Positions 51,204 to 58,846 of a stretch of 64,000 nucleotides of DNA are shown here, one piece after another. Position numbers and translations under genes: made by a program. The notes beneath the pieces were generated by a model that made no database searches, had not been told where the DNA came from, and saw only the letters and a list, made by a program, of their open reading frames with translations. Numbering within the stretch: position 1 is the first letter of the stretch; every line of letters begins with the position of its first letter. Source of the DNA: Paenarthrobacter sp. AR 02 (lineage in GTDB: Bacteria > Actinomycetota > Actinomycetes > Actinomycetales > Micrococcaceae); assembly GCF_021538675.1 (NCBI RefSeq), contig NZ_JAJUKH010000015.1, positions 33,351 to 97,350 of the forward strand. Direction: 5' to 3'.

Positions 51204-52424
51204 TCAGGAGCCCGCGGTGCTTGCCGTGTCCCAGTCGATGTGGTGGTGATACAGCCAGTCGAAATTGTCAGCGGACTTGCGTGAGAGGGCACGGAATACC
51301 AGCGGCAGGGTCATGTCCTCGAACACCCGCTTGAATTGGCCCCTGATCTTCGGTGCCGCATTCCGTCGCCCCCACTGGACCACCAGCTCCGCCCGGTTCC
51401 TGCGTTCGGCTTCGTAACGGGCCAGGGCTTCAGGTATCGGTTCCGGCCCGGCGCCACGCAAGGCGCGCCCCAACGTGACGGCGTCCTCTATGGCCATGGA
51501 CGCTCCTTGTCCGGAGGACGGCGAGGCCGCGTGGGCGGCGTCTCCCACCAGGACCATTCTTCCGCGCCACCAGCGCGGGATGCCCGGAAAGTCGGAGGTC
51601 CTATACGGCCGGATGACGTCATCAGTCGCGGCAACGATCGCAGCCATGGGTGTGCGATCGCGTTCCACGAGCTGTGTCAGCCACGCTTTGCGGGCCCCGG
51701 CATCCAAAGTGGCAGGATCTTCCGAGGACCGTTCCATCGGGTTGGCGAACCACCACACCCGCCCGTCGGGATCCCGCATGTAGCAATAGAAACAGCGTTT
51801 TCCAAAAACCATCTTCATGCGGCCAACCTCCACATCGATCGTCCCCGGAGGGAGGACTCCGGCTGGCACGATGCCGCCGGTGTTGAGCAGCGGAATGCTC
51901 CTGGGCGCAGGGGAGGAGGGGTCGATGAGGTCCCTCACCTTCGACTTGAGTCCATCGGCACCGATCAGGACGTCTCCGGCGACTGAGGTTCCGTCGGCGA
52001 ATACTGCGGTCACGCCGTCGGGCCGTTCTTCCACCGCGGTGAGCCGTTTGCCGTAGACGATGCCAATGCCACGTCGGCTGGCCTCTTCACGGAACATGCC
52101 GTATAGCTCCGAGCGGGTCATGGTTCGGGCGGTGGTGCCGTCCGGCAAGGAGCCGCCATAGTCGAAGTCGATGAGGTGCTTCCCGTTGCTGCCCAAGTAC
52201 ATGGACATCAGGGGAGTGGGGAAACCCAAGCGACAGGCGTCGTCTTTGAGGCCAAGTGTTTCCAACGCGTCAAAGCCGTTGACGGCAACTGTGAGGAAGC
52301 CGCCAATACCGTCGGAGGGTGCGTCGTAGGCTTCAAAGATGACCGGCCGATGTCCGGCTTTCTGTAGTGCAATTCCGGAGGCCAACCCGGCGATCCCAGC
52401 TCCAATGACCAAACAGTTCATCAT
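51204..52424 (-). CDS. FAD-dependent monooxygenase controlled by the adjacent MarR regulator
   Basis: A 406-residue class A flavin monooxygenase: CLVIGAGIAGLASGIALQKA (FAD), VLIGADGLKSKVRDLI (DG motif) and MVLVGDAAHAASPSSGQGAS (GD motif). The family includes TetX/salicylate hydroxylase-like enzymes acting on aromatic compounds. The ATG at 52424 has GGAG 6 bases upstream; longer frames run through the operator. It diverges from the MarR gene across a 102-base region with two inverted repeats, implying ligand-responsive control. The substrate is unknown; an aromatic or antibiotic molecule is plausible. Confidence 0.87.
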   Translation of the reverse strand: MMNCLVIGAGIAGLASGIALQKAGHRPVIFEAYDAPSDGIGGFLTVAVNGFDALETLGLKDDACRLGFPTPLMSMYLGSNGKHLIDFDYGGSLPDGTTARTMTRSELYGMFREEASRRGIGIVYGKRLTAVEERPDGVTAVFADGTSVAGDVLIGADGLKSKVRDLIDPSSPAPRSIPLLNTGGIVPAGVLPPGTIDVEVGRMKMVFGKRCFYCYMRDPDGRVWWFANPMERSSEDPATLDAGARKAWLTQLVERDRTPMAAIVAATDDVIRPYRTSDFPGIPRWWRGRMVLVGDAAHAASPSSGQGASMAIEDAVTLGRALRGAGPEPIPEALARYEAERRNRAELVVQWGRRNAAPKIRGQFKRVFEDMTLPLVFRALSRKSADNFDWLYHHHIDWDTASTAGS

Positions 52425-52438
52425 GTCGCACTCCATTT

Positions 52439-52462
52439 TATTTCGTTCGGACAAACGAAATA
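52439..52462. promoter_or_regulatory. MarR-type operator, primary inverted repeat
   Basis: A perfect 9-base inverted repeat TATTTCGTT/AACGAAATA (52439-52447 and 52454-52462) with a 6-base spacer. It lies 15 bases before the monooxygenase start, where binding would block its transcription. Confidence 0.65.
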
Positions 52463-52490
52463 TATAGCTGGAGCATGCGGAGTGCAATCC

Positions 52491-52506
52491 TTTCGGGAAA
52501 ACGAAA
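52491..52506. promoter_or_regulatory. MarR-type operator, secondary half-site repeat
   Basis: TTTCG-N6-CGAAA (52491-52506) shares the ACGAAAT half-site with the primary operator and lies just upstream of the marR -10 box, so it could mediate autoregulation. Confidence 0.5.
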
Positions 52507-52514
52507 TAACTTGC

Positions 52515-52520
52515 TAGCCT
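52515..52520 (+). promoter_or_regulatory. Candidate -10 box (TAGCCT) of the leaderless MarR gene
   Basis: TAGCCT lies 6 bases before the ATG at 52527 and 8 bases after the secondary operator; no Shine-Dalgarno sequence is present. Confidence 0.4.
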
Positions 52521-52526
52521 CGTCGC

Positions 52527-53021
52527 ATGGAATCCGAAGCCAAGCACAGCGCCCACCGGCAAGCCCTGATGGACGCCGTTTTCACTTCCGGAAGGGAGCT
52601 TTCGACGGCCGCCGTCATGTTCCACACCAAGCTGTCCGAGCTGCGCGGGTTGTCCGCCACGGAGGGTAAATCCATCGATATCCTGTTGCGCTTTGGGCCC
52701 ATGACAGCAGGGGAATTCGGACAGCATTCAGGGTTGGCGCCTGCCTCAGTCACCGGGCTCATGCAACGGCTGGAGGCCAAGGGAGTCGCCAGAAGGGTCC
52801 GGAGCGACGAGGACAAACGAAAGGTACTGATCGAGCTGATCGGCGACCAGGTCACCGCTGCGACACCGTATTTCGTCGACTTCATGGACGGACTCGGGCG
52901 CCTTCTTGAGGGGTACAGCGACGACGAACTGCGGACCATCGCCGACTACTCAACCAGAGCTGCAGAGATCCAGAAGAAAGCCGCGTCGCGCTTGGGCAAT
53001 CCGGGAACTGCTGGGACCTAA
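52527..53021 (+). CDS. MarR family transcriptional regulator
   Basis: A 164-residue winged-helix dimer. Core: LSATEGKSIDILLRFGPMTA, recognition helix LAPASVTGLMQRLEAKGV and the wing VRSDEDKRKVLIEL (DxDxR-type). The N- and C-terminal helices would form the dimer interface and ligand pocket. It diverges from the FAD monooxygenase gene, with two ACGAAAT-containing inverted repeats between them. The likely role is repression relieved by the monooxygenase substrate (inference from the common arrangement). Confidence 0.9.
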   Translation: MESEAKHSAHRQALMDAVFTSGRELSTAAVMFHTKLSELRGLSATEGKSIDILLRFGPMTAGEFGQHSGLAPASVTGLMQRLEAKGVARRVRSDEDKRKVLIELIGDQVTAATPYFVDFMDGLGRLLEGYSDDELRTIADYSTRAAEIQKKAASRLGNPGTAGT

Positions 53022-53098
53022 GGGCACCCACTTCCGGCTCTCGACATTAAGTGCCGATAATCTACATTATGTAAAGTAAAGGTGAATCGGGGCTCCCC

Positions 53099-53914
53099 TC
53101 AGGCACCAGCCATACCTGCGTGGATCTCCTTGAGATCCTGCACTGTTTCATGGCAGCGACGACACACAGCCACATGGCGATCGAGCCTCTGCCGCGCGGC
53201 CTTACGAACGGCGTTCCTGACGAACTTGCCCAAATGTCGGGAAAAATCGATGCAGGGATCGTCCGGCGAGAATTGCACATGTTGTTGGAGATACGCCTGC
53301 CGGAGCCCTTCACGCGCCCTGATAAGCAGCGAAGAAACTCCATTGGGGCTCAGTTCCATGACCCGCGCCGTTGCCGCAGGTTTCAGGCCTTCAACTTCCA
53401 CGCACCACAGAACCGCCTGCAATCGCACGGGCAACGAGTGGAAGGCCCTCATCAGGGTCGTGGATTCGAAAGCCTTGATGCTCGAGTCCTCGCTGAGAAC
53501 CAGGGAATCCACGGCGCTGCCGTAGCCAAGCGTTGCACGTCGTCGGCCCTGGATGTTGCGCCGATGGGCAATTCGCCTGACAGTTGTCGTCAGGTACGCC
53601 TGGAACGACTCGCGGGGCCCGCCTCCTTTGGCCAGTGATCCAAACACCGAACCAAAGGCTTCTGCCACGACGTCGTCCGGATCGTTGCCGGTGTCGCACT
53701 CCGCGCGGGCCACGTAACCGGCCACTGCCAAGTGGCGACGATACAGCTCGGCGAACGCGGACAGGTCCCCCCGACGTACAGCGGACAGCAACAAGGCATC
53801 GGACCAGCTTCCATCGGCCGGATGCGCAGCCCCACCTCTCCCCCACGCTTTCCGTACGTCGGCGGCATGAGCCTGCGCAGTAATGGCAGCCGGGTCGGCG
53901 GTTTGAGTGGACAT
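53099..53914 (-). CDS. ECF-type sigma factor with a C-terminal zinc-finger (zf-HC2-like) domain
   Basis: A 271-residue sigma-70 family protein. Sigma-2 occupies about residues 45-115 (SAFAELYRRHLAVAGYVARA, DDVVAEAFGSVFGSL); sigma-4 about 150-205 (LPVRLQAVLWCVEVEGLKPA, ELSPNGVSSLLIRAREGLRQ). The C-terminal extension has Cys at DDPCIDF, then RHVAVCRRC: a C-x(n)-H-x3-C-x2-C pattern as in zinc-binding anti-sigma factors. The regulator may therefore carry its own inhibitory/sensing domain. No separate anti-sigma gene is adjacent. It diverges from a large Lrp-type regulator. Confidence 0.82.
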   Translation of the reverse strand: MSTQTADPAAITAQAHAADVRKAWGRGGAAHPADGSWSDALLLSAVRRGDLSAFAELYRRHLAVAGYVARAECDTGNDPDDVVAEAFGSVFGSLAKGGGPRESFQAYLTTTVRRIAHRRNIQGRRRATLGYGSAVDSLVLSEDSSIKAFESTTLMRAFHSLPVRLQAVLWCVEVEGLKPAATARVMELSPNGVSSLLIRAREGLRQAYLQQHVQFSPDDPCIDFSRHLGKFVRNAVRKAARQRLDRHVAVCRRCHETVQDLKEIHAGMAGA

Positions 53915-54008
53915 GGGAGGGGCCTTTCAGGTGGGGCGGCCCCAAACCTAGGCAACAAGTGGTTGAATACACTCAAAACGCAGGTTTTTTGCTGAAAGAG
54001 CAGGAAAA

Positions 54009-54992
54009 ATGCAGGAATATCATCTCGACGAGCGGGATCTTCGGCTTCTGCACGCCCTCCAGATCCGTCCTCGTGCACCGTGGGCCGCTTTGGCTCCTGT
54101 AGTTGGAGCCGACGCCGTGACATTAGCCAGGCGCTGGAGCGCGTTGGAAGACGCCGGGCTGGCCTGGATCACGGCCTATCGGCGGCCCGGAGCGAGATAC
54201 ACCGGCGCCATCATCGAGATTGATTGCGCGCCTGCGAGTATTGCTTCCGCCACTGCGGACCTCGCCGACGATGACGAGGTCCTGTCGATCGACCAGACAG
54301 CCGGCGGTCGGGACCTCGTACTGACTTGCCTTTGCCAGTCCGATGCTGACCTGGGCCGCTTTGTCCTGGACAGGCTCCCCTCCATTGCCGGCGTCACGAC
54401 TACCCGCACCCACCGCGGCATCAGGTTGCTTGCGGACGCGCAGCAATGGAGATTGCGTTCGCTGCAGGAACGGGAAATCACCCGGCTCGAGCTTGGACTC
54501 CCCCAGCCCACTGCAGCCCAGCGGGGTTTTCCTTTAGAAGTGGAAAATAACGTTGCCGCAATTCTGCGCGACGACGGCCGCGCGTCCGTCGCCCACATCG
54601 CCAAGAGTGCCGGTATCAGCCCTGTCCGCGCGAAGAACGCCCTCTTAGCGCTCCTTGCCGAAAAGCGCCTCATTGTGCGCTTGGAGGTGGCCCGCGCTTA
54701 TGCTCCCTGGCCCGTATCAGTGTGGTACTTCCTGCGCGTTCCCGTCACGCAGGTTGAAGCAGTCGCCGGACGGCTCGTGGGCCTCCAGGAGGTCCGGTTC
54801 GTAGCCACCACTGCTGGGCTGTACTCCATCTTGATGATGGTCTGGCTTCGCCGCATTGAGGACATGACCGTCCTGGAACGGCAGCTCGGCGAAAGGCTTC
54901 CTTTCGCCGAGATCATGGACCGCTCCATCGTGTTGCGCACACCAAAACACATGGGCAAGCGACTTACCACGGACGGCCGGCGGATCAGCTGA
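54009..54992 (+). CDS. Double-length Lrp/AsnC family regulator
   Basis: A 327-residue protein containing two AsnC-like units. The first HTH (LDERDLRLLHALQIRPRAPW to LARRWSALEDAGL) is followed by a RAM-type domain; the second HTH (EVENNVAAILRDDGRASVAH, GISPVRAKNALLALLAEKRL) is followed by a second RAM-type domain (VWYFLRVPVTQVEAVAGRLV). Normal Lrp proteins have one unit of about 150 residues. It senses an unidentified small molecule, typically an amino acid. AGGAAAA precedes the ATG. It is divergent from the ECF sigma gene. Confidence 0.87.
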   Translation: MQEYHLDERDLRLLHALQIRPRAPWAALAPVVGADAVTLARRWSALEDAGLAWITAYRRPGARYTGAIIEIDCAPASIASATADLADDDEVLSIDQTAGGRDLVLTCLCQSDADLGRFVLDRLPSIAGVTTTRTHRGIRLLADAQQWRLRSLQEREITRLELGLPQPTAAQRGFPLEVENNVAAILRDDGRASVAHIAKSAGISPVRAKNALLALLAEKRLIVRLEVARAYAPWPVSVWYFLRVPVTQVEAVAGRLVGLQEVRFVATTAGLYSILMMVWLRRIEDMTVLERQLGERLPFAEIMDRSIVLRTPKHMGKRLTTDGRRIS

Positions 54993-55000
54993 AGCCACGT

Positions 55001-55033
55001 GGATGCCCCACCGGGAATCCGGGCGGGGCATCC
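55001..55033. terminator. Terminator between the Lrp-type and VOC genes
   Basis: A 9-base-pair outer stem GGATGCCCC/GGGGCATCC (55001-55009 and 55025-55033) with an inner 4-base-pair CCGG/CCGG stem. It lies between convergent genes. A U-tract is weak. Confidence 0.72.
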
Positions 55034-55054
55034 AGTGAAGGCGGAACCGTGGAG

Positions 55055-55480
55055 CTACTGTTGCTGTTCTCCTGCGATGTTGATCAACCAGTTGATACCG
55101 AACTTGTCGACGCACATTCCAAAAATGTCGCCCCAGGGTGCCGATTCGAGCGGAACGGTGACCGTACCGCCGTCGACGAGCTTGTCCCAGAACCCACGCA
55201 GCTCAGCTTCGTCTGATGCGTCACCGCTGAGGGATACAGAAATGTTGTCGCCGGGGTTGTACTCCATGCCGTTCGGCGTGTCAGCCGCCATGAGGGTCAG
55301 ACCGCCAGGAGTTACCAGCATGGCGTGCATGACCTTATCGGCTTCGGCTGGGTCCTGACTCCCGGGCATGTCACCGAAAGTGCTGATGTTCAGCTCACCG
55401 CCAAAGACGGATTCGTAGAACGTGATTGCGTCCCGGGCATTGTCCCGAAACGAGATGTATGGGTTGAGGCGCGTTGTCAT
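55055..55480 (-). CDS. VOC family protein (PhnB/glyoxalase-like)
   Basis: A 141-residue PhnB-type vicinal oxygen chelate protein: NPYISFRDNARDAITFYESV at the N-terminus, VMHAMLVTPGGLTLMAADTP, ESAPWGDIFGMCVDKFGINW at the C-terminus. The fold is a pair of beta-alpha-beta-beta-beta modules; PhnB-like members often have lost metal ligands and have no assigned reaction. GAGGAGAA upstream supports the ATG at 55480 over a longer frame. A second, related gene follows upstream on the same strand. Confidence 0.85.
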   Translation of the reverse strand: MTTRLNPYISFRDNARDAITFYESVFGGELNISTFGDMPGSQDPAEADKVMHAMLVTPGGLTLMAADTPNGMEYNPGDNISVSLSGDASDEAELRGFWDKLVDGGTVTVPLESAPWGDIFGMCVDKFGINWLINIAGEQQQ

Positions 55481-55567
55481 CGGTCGGTTCTCCTCACGGT
55501 TACCAGGTGCGTGAATACGGCACCCTGCGCACATGCTAGCAGCGCGTCCAGCGCCTGTCCCCCATGG

Positions 55568-56026
55568 TTACTCAACGCCGTCGTAAGCCCTTTGGAGCTC
55601 ATTGATGTCGAGCTTGCGCATCTTCATCATCGCTTCCATGGCGCGCTGGGAACCTGCCGGGTCCGGCCCATTGAGGATCCCGGCCATAGCGGTAGGAACA
55701 ACCTGCCACGACAGGCCAAACCGGTCCTTCAGCCAACCACACTGACTCTCCACTCCCCCGACGAGCAGGGCATCCCAATAGCGGTCCACTTCTTCTTGGG
55801 AGTCGCAATTGACCACCATGGAAACCGCCTCGGTGAACTTGAACAATGGGCCTCCGTTGAGGCCCATGAACTGCCTGCCCTCGATCTCGAATTCCACGGT
55901 GAGTGCCTTGCCGCCGGGCCCAGGCATAACCTCACCCATGGACGAATTGTCGAACGTGGAAGTGTAGAACTCCGCTGCCTCCTCAGCCTGGCCGTCGAAC
56001 CACAAACAAGTGGAAATCTTCTGCAT
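55568..56026 (-). CDS. VOC/PhnB-like protein (3-demethylubiquinone-type)
   Basis: A 152-residue VOC-fold protein starting MQKISTCLWFDGQAEEAAEF, with FMGLNGGPLFKFTEAVSMVV, CGWLKDRFGLSWQVVP and the C-terminal RAMEAMMKMRKLDINELQRA, a well-conserved family ending. The substrate is unknown. GGAGG lies 9 bases before the chosen ATG at 56026. It lies upstream of the other VOC gene on the same strand with 87 bases between; the two may be paralogues. Confidence 0.87.
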   Translation of the reverse strand: MQKISTCLWFDGQAEEAAEFYTSTFDNSSMGEVMPGPGGKALTVEFEIEGRQFMGLNGGPLFKFTEAVSMVVNCDSQEEVDRYWDALLVGGVESQCGWLKDRFGLSWQVVPTAMAGILNGPDPAGSQRAMEAMMKMRKLDINELQRAYDGVE

Positions 56027-56139
56027 CTGCCATCCCTCCAAGGAACCGGGGAACTCCTTGTCCCCCGTCCGAGGCTAATACCGGGGCTTTCACCCCCACA
56101 ATGGCCCGGAGCGAATTCCCGCCTGATCGCAATGGCCGC

Positions 56140-56145
56140 TAATGT
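56140..56145 (+). promoter_or_regulatory. Candidate -10 box (TAATGT) of the leaderless DUF3054 gene
   Basis: TAATGT lies 7 bases before the ATG at 56153. The GGAGG just before that ATG is only 1 base away, too close for normal initiation, so a leaderless start fits better. Confidence 0.35.
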
Positions 56146-56152
56146 CGGAGGC

Positions 56153-56542
56153 ATGCCTTCCCCATCCAAGCCGTGGCTTCCAGCCGCAATCGCCGACCTT
56201 TTGTTTATTCTTGTCTTCGCAGCCATTGGTCGCGATGCTCATGCCCGTGGCGACATTGTCCTCGGGGCCTTCACCACGGCGTGGCCCTTCCTTGCCGGCG
56301 CCGCCATCGCGTGGATGGTCCTGCGTGCATGGCGGGCGCCGCTCTCCCTATGGCCGGTCGGCGTGGGCGTCTGGCTCAGCACGGTAGTGGTGGGAATGCT
56401 CCTGAGGGCAGCCACCGGGCAGACAGTCGTACTGCCGTTCATCGTGGTAGCACTGATCAGCCTCGCTGTTTTCCTGCTTGGATACCGTGCGCTGGTGGCC
56501 TTGGTGGTGCGGGTCGTGCGCAAGCGGCGCAGCCGGGTGTGA
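56153..56542 (+). CDS. DUF3054-family membrane protein
   Basis: A 129-residue protein with four hydrophobic segments (AAIADLLFILVFAAIGRDAH, AWPFLAGAAIAWMVLRAW, PVGVGVWLSTVVVGMLL, LPFIVVALISLAVFLLGYRA) and a basic C-terminus. FVAIGR-D-H-type residues in the first helix match DUF3054. Function unknown. Another in-frame ATG at 56132 would add 7 residues, but the -10 position favours 56153. Confidence 0.8.
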   Translation: MPSPSKPWLPAAIADLLFILVFAAIGRDAHARGDIVLGAFTTAWPFLAGAAIAWMVLRAWRAPLSLWPVGVGVWLSTVVVGMLLRAATGQTVVLPFIVVALISLAVFLLGYRALVALVVRVVRKRRSRV

Positions 56543-56614
56543 TCCAGCCCGGGACATGGTGGATGCACTAGGCTGGAAAGCGTCCGCAATGATGCTTTTC
56601 CGGAAGGGCCCCAC

Positions 56615-56893
56615 GTGATCACTGCTTTCGTCCTGATCAAGACCGACGCCTCGCGCATCCCGGAGACGGCCGAGCAAATCTCCGCCATCCAGGGCATCAG
56701 CGAGGTCTACTCCGTGACGGGCGAATGGGACTTGATCGCGGTGGCCAGGGTTTCAAAGCATGAAGAGCTTGCCGACGTTATCGCCGACAAGCTTTCAAAG
56801 GTTGGTTCTGTGGTCCACACCACCACGCACATCGCGTTCCGCGCGTATTCGCAGCACGACCTCGATGCGGCATTCGCACTCGGCTTCGAATAA
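56615..56893 (+). CDS. Stand-alone Lrp/AsnC ligand-binding (RAM) domain protein
   Basis: A 92-residue protein consisting only of the RAM/SAM fold: ITAFVLIKTDASRIPETAEQ, GISEVYSVTGEWDLIAVARV and DKLSKVGSVVHTTTHIAF. There is no DNA-binding domain. Such proteins are common next to respiratory genes in actinobacteria and may modulate full-length Lrp proteins by mixed oligomers, or serve another sensing role (inference). GGAAGGG precedes the GTG. A TAGGCT box at 56569-56574 could be its -10. Confidence 0.9.
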   Translation: MITAFVLIKTDASRIPETAEQISAIQGISEVYSVTGEWDLIAVARVSKHEELADVIADKLSKVGSVVHTTTHIAFRAYSQHDLDAAFALGFE

Positions 56894-56911
56894 ACAGGAC
56901 CGGGTCAGCTG

Positions 56912-57970
56912 TCAGCTCTGGCTGAGCGCTGTCCACTTCTCCAGGACCGCGGCTGCCTTACCCGAATCAACAGATTCAGCTGCGCGGGCGAACGCGGCAC
57001 CCATCCGCTCCACCAGGCTGCCCTGGGCATGAAGGTCGAAGGACACCAGCCCTGCTGCCGCGTTCAGGAGAACAGCGTCGCGCACGGGCCCGACCCTACC
57101 GTCGAGGATCTCCCGGACAACGGCAGCGTTGGCTGCGGCGTCGCCGCCCCGGAGGTCGGCCACGGTAGACGGACCTATTCCCAGGTCCGCAGGAGTGAAG
57201 ACCTGCTCTGTAACAGCTCCATCCCTGATTTCCCATACCGTGGACGGCCCGGTGGGCGTGAGCTCATCCAGTCCGTCGTCACCCCTGAACACCAATCCGC
57301 GGCTTCCACGCCGGGCCAGAACTCCAGCCACCAACGGGGCCATCCTGGCATTGGCCACACCAACAGCAGATGCCTGCACATGGGCCGGGTTGGTCATCGG
57401 CCCCAGGAAATTGAAGGCTGTTGGAACGGCCAGCTCCCGCCTTGGGACGGCCGTGTGACGGAATGAAGGGTGGAAAACCTGGGCAAAACAGAATGTGATT
57501 CCTGCCTCTTCGGCGTTCCGGGCCACCTGCTCAATCGAGAGGTCAAGGCGCACGCCCAGGGCTTCCAGGACATCAGCAGAACCGGACGTCGACGATGCCG
57601 CCCTGTTGCCGTGCTTGACCACCTTGGCACCCGCACCCGCAGCAACGAGCGCGGCCATGGTGGATATGTTGACCGTATTGAGGCGGTCGCCTCCCGTTCC
57701 AACGATGTCCAGCTTCTCCCCGGTGATCCCGATGGGATTGGCGTGCTGGACCATGGCCTCGACAAGGCCGGCCAACTCTTCGACCGTCTCGCCCTTTGCA
57801 CGCAAGGCCACAAGGAAGCCGGCGATCTGCGACGGCGTGGCTTCACCGGACATGATCGTATTCATGGCCCATTCGGTGTTGGCCACCGCAAGGTCGTCGC
57901 CGTTGATCAGTGCTGAGATGAGCCCTGGCCAGGTGTTGCTGGCTGCAGGTGCCGATGCCGGAGAAGTCAC
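56912..57970 (-). CDS. trpD: Anthranilate phosphoribosyltransferase
   Basis: A 352-residue type 3 phosphoribosyltransferase. The PRPP site is DIVGTGGDRLNTVNISTMAA, with KHGNRAASSTSGSADVLEAL (GSxD) and FHPSFRHTAVPRRELAVPTA. It makes phosphoribosyl-anthranilate in tryptophan synthesis. It is alone here, as in several actinobacteria where trpD lies by the qcr genes. The GTG at 57970 follows TAGCAT by 6 bases on the minus strand, pointing to a leaderless mRNA. Confidence 0.95.
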   Translation of the reverse strand: MTSPASAPAASNTWPGLISALINGDDLAVANTEWAMNTIMSGEATPSQIAGFLVALRAKGETVEELAGLVEAMVQHANPIGITGEKLDIVGTGGDRLNTVNISTMAALVAAGAGAKVVKHGNRAASSTSGSADVLEALGVRLDLSIEQVARNAEEAGITFCFAQVFHPSFRHTAVPRRELAVPTAFNFLGPMTNPAHVQASAVGVANARMAPLVAGVLARRGSRGLVFRGDDGLDELTPTGPSTVWEIRDGAVTEQVFTPADLGIGPSTVADLRGGDAAANAAVVREILDGRVGPVRDAVLLNAAAGLVSFDLHAQGSLVERMGAAFARAAESVDSGKAAAVLEKWTALSQS

Positions 57971-57976
57971 TCCCTG

Positions 57977-57982
57977 ATGCTA
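57977..57982 (-). promoter_or_regulatory. Candidate -10 box (TAGCAT) of leaderless trpD
   Basis: On the minus strand TAGCAT ends 6 bases before the GTG at 57970. The region up to the ctaE promoter is about 125 bases. Confidence 0.42.
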
Positions 57983-58082
57983 TCGAGCCAGCCACGCCGA
58001 TGACCAATGTGAACCGGGCCGGGAACTTTTCCGCGCGATTTCGCGTCTTTGTAGAAAAAGTCTCCCGAATCGGTGGTTTGCA

Positions 58083-58112
58083 TTGGGAACTCTGGACTTT
58101 TACAGACATAAT
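58083..58112 (+). promoter_or_regulatory. Promoter of leaderless ctaE
   Basis: TTGGGA (58083-58088), 18 bases, then CATAAT (58107-58112); the GTG at 58119 is 6 bases further, so transcription probably starts at the start codon. Confidence 0.5.
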
Positions 58113-58118
58113 GTCCTT

Positions 58119-58757
58119 GTGACATCTGCGACCCATGCCCCCAGTACCCCGGCGCACCCGACGCTGAACCGCCCCAACTTGGTTTCTGTTGGAACCGTAG
58201 TTTGGCTGTCCAGTGAGTTGATGTTCTTCGCCGGCCTCTTTGCCATGTACTTCACCCTGCGCTCCACATCGGGAACGATGTGGGCCGAGGAGACGGCCAA
58301 GCTCAACTTCCCGTTTGCGCTCGTCAACACCATCGTCCTTGTGGCAAGTTCCTTTACTTGCCAGATGGGCGTCTTTGCCGCTGAGCGGCTGGAGCCCCGC
58401 CGCACCGGCAGGCCGCTTCAGTTCACGCGCTGGGGCATGTCGGAATGGTTTGTCCTCACGTTCATCATGGGTGCCTTCTTCGTAGCCGGCCAGACCACGG
58501 AATACGCCATGCTCGTCTCCGAGCACGTTTCCCTGTCGTCCAACGCCTACGGCTCCGCCTTCTACATGACTACAGGCTTCCACGGCCTTCACGTCATCGG
58601 CGGTTTGATCGCGTTCCTGTTCATCATTGGACGCGCCTTTGCAGCCAAGAAGTTCGGACACTTCGAAGCGACGTCGGCAATCGTCACCTCTTACTACTGG
58701 CACTTCGTCGACGTCGTGTGGATCGGCCTCTTCCTGGTCATCTACGTCCTCAAGTAA
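58119..58757 (+). CDS. ctaE: Cytochrome c oxidase subunit III (aa3)
   Basis: A 212-residue membrane protein with five hydrophobic helices. Signatures: LNRPNLVSVGTVVWLSSELM at the N-terminus, FYMTTGFHGLHVIGGLIAFL (TGxHGxHV) and TSYYWHFVDVVWIGLFLVIY. Subunit III stabilises the oxygen-reducing core and proton uptake. The GTG at 58119 matches the typical actinobacterial start THAPSTPAHPTLNRPN; a longer TTG reading from 58083 lies in the promoter. It heads the ctaE-qcrC-qcrA-qcrB operon. Confidence 0.94.
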   Translation: MTSATHAPSTPAHPTLNRPNLVSVGTVVWLSSELMFFAGLFAMYFTLRSTSGTMWAEETAKLNFPFALVNTIVLVASSFTCQMGVFAAERLEPRRTGRPLQFTRWGMSEWFVLTFIMGAFFVAGQTTEYAMLVSEHVSLSSNAYGSAFYMTTGFHGLHVIGGLIAFLFIIGRAFAAKKFGHFEATSAIVTSYYWHFVDVVWIGLFLVIYVLK

Positions 58758-58846
58758 GCCCCAGCTTTGACTCTTTTTCTACAAGAGGCAGAATTTAAAG
58801 AAGCGGCTCCCGGAGCCGACGCAGGATCGAAAAAAGGAACCACCAC

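Noticed and set aside
53063..53073. Palindrome TACATTATGTA between the MarR and sigma genes
   Set aside because: It is short, lies between convergent gene ends and has no neighbouring start codon to regulate.
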